A stretch of 29,863 nucleotides of DNA from Clostridiales bacterium (GTDB lineage: Bacteria > Bacillota > Clostridia > Oscillospirales > Oscillospiraceae): the NCBI GenBank assembly GCA_019418025.1, contig DYCR01000029.1, positions 1-29,863 of the forward strand. Reading direction: 5' to 3'. The notes under the pieces were generated by a model that was not told the DNA's origin, made no database searches, and saw only the letters and a list, made by a program, of their open reading frames with translations. A program made the position numbers and the translations under genes. Positions 9,612 through 15,627 of the stretch are shown one piece after another (the first letter of the stretch is position 1; every line of letters begins with the position of its first letter).

Positions 9612-10034
9612 TTACTTCTTGCCGGCCTTGGGCCGCTTTGCACCGTACTTGGAACGGGACTGCATACGGTTCTGAACACCCTGAGTATCCAGAGTACCAC
9701 GGATGATGTGGTAACGCACACCGGGAAGGTCCTTAACACGGCCGCCGCGGATCAGAACAACAGAGTGCTCCTGCAGGTTGTGGCCGACGCCGGGGATGTA
9801 AGCGGAAACTTCCATACCGTTGGTCAGGCGAACACGAGCGATCTTACGCAGTGCGGAGTTAGGCTTCTTGGGGGTGGTTGTACGAACAGCGGTGCAGACA
9901 CCACGCTTCTGGGGGGAAGCCAGGCTGGTAGCCTTGTTCTCCAGAGTGTTCAGACCTCTCTGCAGAGCAGGAGCGGTGGACTTGTAGGTGGGCATCTTAC
10001 GGCCGTTGCGAACGAGCTGATTAAAAGTAGGCAT
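9612..10034 (-). CDS. rpsL: 30S ribosomal protein S12
   Basis: Decoding-centre protein of the 30S subunit. It starts MPTFNQLVRNGRK at 10034 with AAAGGAG nine bases upstream; an upstream in-frame ATG adds ten residues outside the family. At 140 residues it is of the long Gram-positive form, with the extra basic segment before PQKRGVCT. The TTPKKPNSALRK loop carries lysine at both positions (56 and 57, equivalent to E. coli 42 and 43), the wild-type state with respect to classical streptomycin-resistance changes. It is second in the operon after the L7Ae-like gene. Confidence 0.98.
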   Translation of the reverse strand: MPTFNQLVRNGRKMPTYKSTAPALQRGLNTLENKATSLASPQKRGVCTAVRTTTPKKPNSALRKIARVRLTNGMEVSAYIPGVGHNLQEHSVVLIRGGRVKDLPGVRYHIIRGTLDTQGVQNRMQSRSKYGAKRPKAGKK

Positions 10035-10109
10035 TGTATTTCTCCTTTCTTTCGTTCTCGCCAATGTGGCGGGTATCTATTTCCATGGGCATATCCCAAA
10101 GAAATCAAA

Positions 10110-10367
10110 TCACTGTGCGACAGTGGCTGCTGCCGCAGCACCCACGTCAATGCCGCAGGCGCGCCCCAGATCGGACATTTTCTCGATCCAGATGCAATCG
10201 ACCCCGGACCGCTGGCACAGCTGCTCCAGTGGCAGGGTAAGTGCAGTGTCGGCATCACGGGCAAGGAATACCCGGTCAACACTGCCGCGGGCCAGCGCTT
10301 TGCGCAGCTGTCTGGCACCGACGATGAATGAATGGCTGTCATGTTCCGAATGGTCATCGGCGACCAT
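10110..10367 (-). CDS. L7Ae/L30e-family ribosomal protein (YbxF-like)
   Basis: An 85-residue RNA-binding protein of the L7Ae/L30e/Gadd45 family, which binds kink-turn RNAs. In Firmicutes a member (YbxF, also called RplGB) sits just upstream of rpsL, as here. The core motifs are IVGARQLRKAL, a VFLARDAD strand and a DLGRACGIDVGAAA tail. The ATG at 10367 is preferred over one at 10394: AAAAGGGG lies just before it, and the promoter predicts transcription starting near 10398, leaving the upstream ATG almost leaderless. It heads the str operon; rpoB and rpoC, usually upstream in Firmicutes, are absent. Confidence 0.88.
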   Translation of the reverse strand: MVADDHSEHDSHSFIVGARQLRKALARGSVDRVFLARDADTALTLPLEQLCQRSGVDCIWIEKMSDLGRACGIDVGAAAAATVAQ

Positions 10368-10404
10368 AGAACCCCTTTTAATAAGAGTATCCATACGAAA
10401 TATT

Positions 10405-10432
10405 ATTATACGCCTATTCCCGAAAAAGTCAA
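10405..10432 (-). promoter_or_regulatory. Promoter of the str operon
   Basis: Minus-strand TTGACT (10427-10432), a 16-base spacer and a perfect TATAAT (10405-10410). The predicted start near 10398 gives a 31-base leader and supports the downstream start codon of the L7Ae-like gene. Confidence 0.85.
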
Positions 10433-10620
10433 CATTTTTTCGCCCAAAAAATTGCTTCTGATTTCCGGTGTGCCTTTGTCATAAATTCACAATCTGCCCA
10501 CCGTTCCCATGGGGAATGCGTATATTCTTCCCACCTTTTCACCGTAGTATCCCCGAGGCTTTGGGGGGCATCCTGTTTTGCAGGAGTCCGTTCCCGTTTT
10601 CGAGGCTTTGGATAATGTAC

Positions 10621-10650
10621 AAAAAGACCATCCAAACGGATGGTCTTTTT
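10621..10650 (-). terminator. Intrinsic terminator of the tRNA-Gln gene
   Basis: A perfect 13-base stem AAAAAGACCATCC/GGATGGTCTTTTT with a four-base loop begins two bases after the tRNA CCA end. It is symmetric and may act on both strands. Confidence 0.9.
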
Positions 10651-10651
10651 G

Positions 10652-10725
10652 TGGCAGAGGATGAGGGATTCGAACCCCCGCGAACGGAGTCAGAGTCCGG
10701 TGTGCTACCGTTACACTAATCCTCT
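10652..10725 (-). tRNA. tRNA-Gln (anticodon CTG)
   Basis: Seventy-four bases including an encoded CCA end. The acceptor stem AGAGGAT/ATCCTCT pairs fully, with discriminator G. The anticodon loop CTCTGAC reads CAG codons, and the T-arm has GGTTCGAATCC. The first pair of the anticodon stem looks mismatched, the others pair. It has its own promoter and terminator, so it is a single-gene transcription unit. Confidence 0.95.
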
Positions 10726-10761
10726 ATCAATTCCGCCGCCGCTCCAGCAGCGACACTAGCT

Positions 10762-10789
10762 ATTATACCCACATTTCCAAAAATGTCAA
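10762..10789 (-). promoter_or_regulatory. Promoter of tRNA-Gln
   Basis: Minus-strand perfect TTGACA (10784-10789), a 16-base spacer and a perfect TATAAT (10762-10767), about 30 bases before the tRNA 5' end. Confidence 0.88.
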
Positions 10790-10844
10790 GCAATTTTTTC
10801 AAATTTCTAAAATTTTTTTCTTCTCTCTGCCGGTGCCGGGATTC

Positions 10845-11393
10845 TCATTGCTCCCACGGGAAGGGCTTATCCTTCAAAACACTGTCCTTTATGTAGGAAA
10901 ATGTCACGTTTTCACCCCGATCCCGCAGCATTTCCAGAAGGAAAGACAGCTGCTTTTCCAGCTCCGGATGCATCAGACTGCGCTCTTTTGACCTGTCAAA
11001 ATACTCCCACGGCGATGCATCGGTGTAGGCACTGCCCTGATAGGTCATGCAGGCAGCACGGCGATCCATGATCATCTCGGCCAGATATTTTCTGGGCATG
11101 GGCACGGATTCATAGCGTCCGGTCTGCATATTCAGATCCGTCCAGTATTCATAGTGGTGCTTGTTGCGCCCCTTATGGTGCATCCATGCGACGGAATAAC
11201 CCTTGTCCTGACGCTCTGCGCTGTTGGGGCTGCGGTCCCCCAGATAATATTTTGCGCCGATCCGAAATTCCGTTGGCGAGAACTTGGAAAGGTCATGGGT
11301 CAGCCCCTGCCAGTACAGTCCCACCCGAAAGCATCCCTGCATCACAAGGCGCTTGTGGTGCAGGACGGTTCTAAAATGCCGCCACGCCTTCAT
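10845..11393 (-). CDS. DUF5662 family protein
   Basis: A 182-residue protein matching a widespread, uncharacterised Firmicutes family that I recognise as DUF5662. Visible motifs are THDLSKFSPTEF, a histidine-rich HHKGRNKHHYEYW, and EMIMDRRAA. The clustered His and Asp residues suggest metal binding, possibly of an HD-like hydrolase type, but this is inference. There is no signal peptide or membrane segment. The start has GGGAG nine bases upstream and lies below a consensus promoter. It is transcribed alone between sigK and tRNA-Gln and its role is unknown. Confidence 0.75.
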   Translation of the reverse strand: MKAWRHFRTVLHHKRLVMQGCFRVGLYWQGLTHDLSKFSPTEFRIGAKYYLGDRSPNSAERQDKGYSVAWMHHKGRNKHHYEYWTDLNMQTGRYESVPMPRKYLAEMIMDRRAACMTYQGSAYTDASPWEYFDRSKERSLMHPELEKQLSFLLEMLRDRGENVTFSYIKDSVLKDKPFPWEQ

Positions 11394-11428
11394 CCGATCA
11401 CTCCCATCGTGTTGTCCTTTTAACAGAC

Positions 11429-11457
11429 ATTATATTTCACATTCCGCCCTTTTTCAA
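11429..11457 (-). promoter_or_regulatory. Promoter of the DUF5662 gene
   Basis: Minus-strand TTGAAA (11452-11457), a 17-base spacer and a perfect TATAAT (11429-11434). Confidence 0.75.
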
Positions 11458-11481
11458 GAGGGAAGCCATTGATCCTCCTGC

Positions 11482-11510
11482 CGTCCGCAGGGGGATCTCC
11501 CCTGCGGACG
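11482..11510 (-). terminator. GC-rich hairpin after sigK
   Basis: A 12-base stem CGTCCGCAGGGG/CCCCTGCGGACG with a five-base loop, eight bases past the sigK stop. No T-run follows, so it may be a weak or Rho-assisted terminator or a stabilising 3' end. Confidence 0.45.
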
Positions 11511-11517
11511 CCGGACT

Positions 11518-12195
11518 TCATTCCCCCTCCAGATTCCTGCGCAGCTTCTCAAGGCCCCGCTTTTCGATCCTGGACACATAGCTGCGGCTGATGCCCAGCT
11601 GCTGGGCCACCTCCCGCTGCCGCTGAGGGCTGCGGCCCATCAGACCGTAGCGCATGCAGATGACCTTCTGCTCCTGCTCACTCAGACAGCTTTTGACCGC
11701 GGCCCGCAGCTTGCGGGCATTTTCCCGATGATCCACCTGCTCCAGAAGATCATCCTCCTGACACACCACATCCATCAGTGACAAAGCCGCCCCGTCCGTT
11801 CCCGTTTCGATATAGTCAGAAAGAGAAACGTCCTGACTGGACTTCCGCCGGCTGCGAAAGTACATGAGGATCTCGTTTTCGATGCATCTGGATGCATAGG
11901 TCGCCAGCTTGATATTTTTATCCATGCGGTATGTACTGATGGCCTTGATCAGCCCGATGGTGCCGATGGAGATCAGATCCTCCTGCTCAGACTCCTGAGC
12001 ATAGTATTTTTTCATGATGTGGGCCACCAGACGGAGATTTCGTTCGATCAGGATGTTCCGGGCCTCAAGATCACCTTCACACGACAGCGCCAGATAGTGC
12101 TGCTCTTCCTCCTTCGTCAATGGCTTTGGGAAGCTGCCCGTTGACAGCTGCAGCGAATACAGCATCGTTCCCAAGGCCAGCCAAGCTGTGGACAA
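11518..12195 (-). CDS. sigK: RNA polymerase sporulation sigma factor SigK
   Basis: Late mother-cell sigma factor directing coat and spore maturation genes. After a hydrophobic leader (like the pro-sequence removed on activation) come SFPKPLTKEEEQHY, the region 2 core LIERNLRLVAHIMKKYY and LISIGTIGLIKAI, RCIENEILM, and the region 4.2 helix-turn-helix ISRSYVSRIEKRGLEKLRR. The frame is continuous, with no skin-type interruption. The start is uncertain. A GTG at 12207 lies inside the AAGGGGGTG Shine-Dalgarno, so a TTG at 12195 (225 residues) fits better, though its spacing is long. This gene is the main evidence that the organism forms spores. Confidence 0.92.
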   Translation of the reverse strand: MSTAWLALGTMLYSLQLSTGSFPKPLTKEEEQHYLALSCEGDLEARNILIERNLRLVAHIMKKYYAQESEQEDLISIGTIGLIKAISTYRMDKNIKLATYASRCIENEILMYFRSRRKSSQDVSLSDYIETGTDGAALSLMDVVCQEDDLLEQVDHRENARKLRAAVKSCLSEQEQKVICMRYGLMGRSPQRQREVAQQLGISRSYVSRIEKRGLEKLRRNLEGE

Positions 12196-12244
12196 AATAA
12201 GCGTCACCCCCTTAGGAGTATCTTATTGCCGACAGCAAGTCCCT

Positions 12245-12252
12245 ATTCTATG
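12245..12252 (-). promoter_or_regulatory. Possible sporulation sigma -10 element upstream of sigK
   Basis: Minus-strand CATAGAAT differs by one base from the CATACAAT type of -10 used by sigma-E and sigma-K. No good matching -35 is visible because the preceding DNA is the ABC transporter terminator. Weak evidence. Confidence 0.25.
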
Positions 12253-12253
12253 C

Positions 12254-12282
12254 AAAAATCCCACCCCGAAAAACGGGGTGGG
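12254..12282 (-). terminator. Intrinsic terminator after the ABC exporter gene
   Basis: Perfect nine-base stem CCCACCCCG/CGGGGTGGG (12260-12268 with 12274-12282) followed on the minus strand by ATTTTT. Confidence 0.88.
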
Positions 12283-12288
12283 AACGGC

Positions 12289-14046
12289 TTACAGATTTTT
12301 TGCGATATCGGTCTGGGTCGTGTAAAGCTGGGCATACATGCCGCCGCTGCCGATCAGCTCGTCATGGGTGCCCACCTCGGTGATCTTACCGTCTGCGATG
12401 GAGACGATGCGCTGAGCCGAACGGATGGTGGACAGCCGGTGGGCAATGATCAGCGTGGTGCGTCCCTCAGCCAATGCATCAAAGGCCTTCTGGATCTTCG
12501 CCTCCGTGACAGAGTCCAGTGCAGAGGTTGCCTCGTCCAAAATCAGGATGGGCGGGTTTTTCAGGAAGATCCGGGCAATGGAGATGCGCTGCTTCTGACC
12601 GCCGGAGAGCAGTGTACCGCGCTCACCCACATAGGTGTCAAAGCCGTTGGGCATTTCCATGATATCGTCATAGATCTCGGCCTTCTTGGCTGCGGCGATC
12701 ACCTCGTCCAGAGTGGCCTCGGGCTTGCCGTAGCGGATGTTCTCAAGGACCGTATCGGCAAACAGGAACACATCCTGCTGCACAATGCCGATATTCTGAT
12801 GGATGGACTTCTGGGTCACATCCCGCACGTCCTGACCGTCGATGCTGATCGAGCCCTCGGTCACGTCGTAAAATCTGGGGATCAGCTGGCACAGGGTGCT
12901 TTTGCCGCCGCCGGAGGGTCCGACGATGGCCACCGTCTCGCCTGCGTCCACATGCAGCGTCACGTCATGCAGCACCGCAAGATCCCCTTCATATGCAAAG
13001 GAAACCCGCTCCACATCGATCCGGCCTCCGGTGCAGGACAGGGGCTTTGCGTCCTTTTTGTCCTGAAGGGTGGGCTCCATGCGCATCAGCTCAACAAAAC
13101 GGTTCAGACCGGCAAAGCCGCTGGCCAGCAGCTCAGAGAAGTTGGCCATCTTCCGCATGGGGGTGACGAAGGTGGTGATATACAGCGAAAAGGTGATCAG
13201 GTCCACGTGGTTCATCCGGCCCTGCATGATCAGCAGACCGCCGATGCCGATGACGACCACGTTCAGGCTGCAAAGGAAGAATTCCATGGAGCAGCTGAAC
13301 CGGGCCATGGCCTTGTGGAACTCCCGCTTGGAGGTCTTGTAGATCTCATTTGCCGCATTGAAGCGCTTGCTCTCCTGCTCCTCGCTGGCAAAGGCCTTGG
13401 CGGTGCGGATACCGGTCAGGCTGGTTTCGATCTCGGTGTTGATGTGTCCGGTTTTCTGCTTCACCGCCACCGAGGCCGCCGACATCTGCCGGCGCATGGT
13501 CATCACCACAAACAGCGAAATGGGGATGACCACCGCCACCACCAGAGCCAAACGCCACTGGATGGTGAACATAATGATCAGAGCGCCGATCACCGTCATG
13601 ATGCTCGTGAGCAGATCCTCCGGCCCGTGGTGGGCAAGCTCAGTCAGGTCAAACAGATCCGTGGTCAATCTGCTCATCATCTGGGCGGTGCGGTTTTTGT
13701 CGTAAAAATCAAACCCAAGCTCCTGCATGTGCCGGAACAGGTCTGCACGGATGTCCGCCTCGACCCGGATGCCGAAGGTGTGTCCGAAATAGCACACCAC
13801 ATAATGCAGCGCCGTGCGCACCACATAAAATCCCAACACCACCAGCATGATGGTGAAGAAGGTGCGGTAGGCCTGATTGGGCAGCAGGTCATAAAGGGCC
13901 TTGCGGGTGACCAGAGGGAATGCAAGATCGATGCAGGCAATCACCACTGCACTGCCGATATCGGTCAAAAACAGACCCAGATGGTTCTTAAAATAACTCA
14001 GAAAAATCTTCAGAGGACTTTTCTTCTGATAATCTTGTGTCGTCAT
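12289..14046 (-). CDS. ABC exporter half-transporter (permease plus ATPase)
   Basis: A 585-residue type IV ABC exporter of the MsbA/BmrA/LmrA kind. About six transmembrane helices occupy residues 20-310, followed by a nucleotide-binding domain with Walker A GPSGGGKST (376-384), the Q-loop, signature LSGGQ (480-484), Walker B ILILDEATSALD and the switch His in IIAHRLST. Such proteins act as homodimers or as pairs. No partner half-transporter is adjacent, so a homodimer is likely. The substrate (drug, lipid or peptide) cannot be read from sequence. The ATG at 14046 has AGGAGG eight bases upstream and its own promoter, and a terminator separates it from sigK. Confidence 0.93.
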   Translation of the reverse strand: MTTQDYQKKSPLKIFLSYFKNHLGLFLTDIGSAVVIACIDLAFPLVTRKALYDLLPNQAYRTFFTIMLVVLGFYVVRTALHYVVCYFGHTFGIRVEADIRADLFRHMQELGFDFYDKNRTAQMMSRLTTDLFDLTELAHHGPEDLLTSIMTVIGALIIMFTIQWRLALVVAVVIPISLFVVMTMRRQMSAASVAVKQKTGHINTEIETSLTGIRTAKAFASEEQESKRFNAANEIYKTSKREFHKAMARFSCSMEFFLCSLNVVVIGIGGLLIMQGRMNHVDLITFSLYITTFVTPMRKMANFSELLASGFAGLNRFVELMRMEPTLQDKKDAKPLSCTGGRIDVERVSFAYEGDLAVLHDVTLHVDAGETVAIVGPSGGGKSTLCQLIPRFYDVTEGSISIDGQDVRDVTQKSIHQNIGIVQQDVFLFADTVLENIRYGKPEATLDEVIAAAKKAEIYDDIMEMPNGFDTYVGERGTLLSGGQKQRISIARIFLKNPPILILDEATSALDSVTEAKIQKAFDALAEGRTTLIIAHRLSTIRSAQRIVSIADGKITEVGTHDELIGSGGMYAQLYTTQTDIAKNL

Positions 14047-14072
14047 ACACGATCCTCCTATATATTTCTGTC

Positions 14073-14101
14073 ATTATACTACGGGCAGGCCACCGTTGCA
14101 A
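14073..14101 (-). promoter_or_regulatory. Promoter of the ABC exporter gene
   Basis: Minus-strand TTGCAA (14096-14101), a 17-base spacer and a perfect TATAAT (14073-14078). It diverges from the pseudouridine synthase promoter. Confidence 0.78.
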
Positions 14102-14117
14102 CCGCAACAAAATATTT

Positions 14118-14147
14118 TTAGACTTTTTCCGGGAAATTTGTTATAAT
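14118..14147 (+). promoter_or_regulatory. Promoter of the pseudouridine synthase gene
   Basis: TTAGAC (14118-14123), an 18-base spacer and a perfect TATAAT (14142-14147), 28 bases before the start codon. Confidence 0.6.
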
Positions 14148-14174
14148 ATCCCAAACAGCAAAGGAGTATCCCCC

Positions 14175-14795
14175 ATGGAATTTTTACACACAGACAAAGA
14201 CCTCGCCGTCTGCATCAAGCCCGTCGGGTACGATTCTGAAAAAGAGGTCCCCGAGCAGATCATAAAGACGCTCGGCGGACAGGTCTACCCCGTCCACCGT
14301 CTGGATCTGAATGTAGGCGGCGTGATGGTCTATGCCAGAACGAAGTCCGCCGCGGCGGCCCTGTCAAGGCTCGTTCAGGACGGACAGCTCATAAAGGAAT
14401 ACCGCGCTCTGGTCCACGGCACTCCGCCGGCAAGCGATACATGGCAGGATCTTCTCTTTAAGGACAGCCGCAAAAACAAGGTCTTTGTGGTGAAAAAGGA
14501 ACGAAAAGGCGTCAAACGGGCCAGTCTGGAATTTACCCGGCTCACCGACTCTGACCCAGCTCTTGTCCACATCCGCCTGCACACCGGACGCTCTCACCAG
14601 ATCCGGGTGCAGTTTGCCTCCCGTGGGTACCCTCTTGTAGGGGATCACAAATACGGCGCCCGTGACGAGGCCGCAGCCCCCATGCTCTGCTCCTGCCGGA
14701 TCAGCTTCCCATGGAAGGGCGGCTATCTTCAGTTCGAGTCCTTCCCCGACTGGGCCATACAAAAAAATAAACACAGGAACCGATGCAGCTTGTAG
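14175..14795 (+). CDS. RluA-family RNA pseudouridine synthase
   Basis: Isomerises uridine to pseudouridine in rRNA or tRNA. The 206-residue protein lacks an N-terminal S4 domain. The catalytic aspartate is Asp44 in VHRLDLNVGG, followed by KEYRALVHG, the HTGRSHQIRVQFAS motif and GDHKYG. The length fits the small single-domain members of the family; the modified site cannot be predicted. The ATG at 14175 has AAAGGAG about nine bases upstream, and longer in-frame starts run back through the promoter and are rejected. Its terminator stem begins before the stop codon. Confidence 0.92.
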   Translation: MEFLHTDKDLAVCIKPVGYDSEKEVPEQIIKTLGGQVYPVHRLDLNVGGVMVYARTKSAAAALSRLVQDGQLIKEYRALVHGTPPASDTWQDLLFKDSRKNKVFVVKKERKGVKRASLEFTRLTDSDPALVHIRLHTGRSHQIRVQFASRGYPLVGDHKYGARDEAAAPMLCSCRISFPWKGGYLQFESFPDWAIQKNKHRNRCSL

Positions 14796-14819
14796 CGTGC
14801 ATCGGTTCCTGATTTTTTA
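14774..14819 (+). terminator. Intrinsic terminator of the pseudouridine synthase gene
   Basis: Perfect 14-base stem CAGGAACCGATGCA/TGCATCGGTTCCTG (14774-14787 with 14798-14811) followed by A and six T. The stop codon lies inside the loop side of the hairpin. Confidence 0.92.
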
Positions 14820-15542
14820 TGCTTTTGCAGGCTGCTGTGCCGGATTGGTCTGAATCCTCCTGTTTTCCTTTTTCTTTTTCATCAGGAAATACTTCCTCAG
14901 CCGCAGGACCGTATACAGCGCATAGATCCCCGTATAGACAAGGATGTCAAAAATATGGGCCTTGGCATCGATGGAATACAGCAGCATCACGTGGATATAG
15001 ATCAGATAGTAAAACGGATAGGCAAGGCGCTGAAGGCGCTTCCATGCCTTGGGCCTCATCTTCTTTCGGATGCACCGGAAGGAGGTGAGGAACAGCGGGA
15101 TCATCAGCGCCAGAAGGATCAGCGTCAGATATGCCGCCCAAAGTCTGGGGCCGTCCAATGCCTCGGGTCTTGAAATCAGCATCGGGAAATAGACCACACC
15201 GAACACAATGTTGTGGGCAAAGGCCAGAATACACCCGATAATGGAGATCTCTCCCCGGATCTTCAACAGCCGGATGGAAAATGCATTTTGCTTTGTGATG
15301 GTCCCGAGGAACATCACGATAATAAAGGTCGCCGTGGACAGGGCCCCCCGCTGAAACAGGTCCATTCCCCAGCTGTTGACCGCACCGGGCAGCTTTTCGC
15401 TCCACCCCAGCAGGTAGTATGCCACAACAAACGCCGTCAGGGCATAGGTCCCCGTATAGTACGCCGCCGCTTTCTGCTTGATCCGGTCTGCCAGTACGCT
15501 GTAAAGCAGTACCGAGATCACAAGCGCTTCGATTAACATCAT
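14817..15542 (-). CDS. Ferric reductase-like / YedZ-like membrane protein, putative haem-binding
   Basis: A 241-residue integral membrane protein with six or seven hydrophobic helices and a basic cytoplasmic tail. Two helices fit the ferric-reductase-like pattern. One is RGEISIIGCILAFAH with His110; the other is KAWKRLQRLAYPFYYLIYIH with His184. His196 follows 12 residues later, similar in spacing to the paired histidines of E. coli YedZ/MsrQ. Such proteins carry haem b and pass electrons across the membrane to an exported partner. It lies 85 bases downstream of the tri-FMN exported protein in the same orientation, with AAGGAG before the start, so the two are probably co-transcribed. The inferred role is to pass membrane electrons to the flavins outside. 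The weaker alternative is an unrelated membrane protein. Confidence 0.75.
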   Translation of the reverse strand: MMLIEALVISVLLYSVLADRIKQKAAAYYTGTYALTAFVVAYYLLGWSEKLPGAVNSWGMDLFQRGALSTATFIIVMFLGTITKQNAFSIRLLKIRGEISIIGCILAFAHNIVFGVVYFPMLISRPEALDGPRLWAAYLTLILLALMIPLFLTSFRCIRKKMRPKAWKRLQRLAYPFYYLIYIHVMLLYSIDAKAHIFDILVYTGIYALYTVLRLRKYFLMKKKKENRRIQTNPAQQPAKA

Positions 15543-15562
15543 ATCTCTTTACAACTCCTTGT

Positions 15563-15600
15563 TCCGGGTGAGACAGCACACTTCCTGCCGTCCCACCCGG
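15563..15600 (-). repeat. Intercistronic hairpin between the FMN protein and membrane protein genes
   Basis: In mRNA sense an 11-base stem CCGGGTGGGAC/GTCTCACCCGG, with one G-U pair and a 15-base loop, follows the FMN protein stop. No T-run follows. It may reduce downstream expression or protect the upstream message. Confidence 0.55.
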
Positions 15601-15627
15601 CTTTTGCGTTTCAGGTCCGTCCCGCTG

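Noticed and set aside
9612..10034. Streptomycin-resistance allele of rpsL
   Set aside because: Both lysines of the PKKPNS loop are wild type.
10468..10719. Plus-strand frame of 83 codons ending in EDEGFEPPRTES-like residues
   Set aside because: It runs antisense through the tRNA-Gln gene and its terminator; this residue pattern is a well-known artefact of translating tRNA complements.
11518..12207. Skin-type element interrupting sigK
   Set aside because: The reading frame is continuous through regions 2 to 4; no recombinase or att-like repeats nearby.
12226..14121. Plus-strand open frame of 631 codons opposite the ABC exporter
   Set aside because: Shadow frame with His/Gln/Gly-rich low-complexity translation and no start signals.
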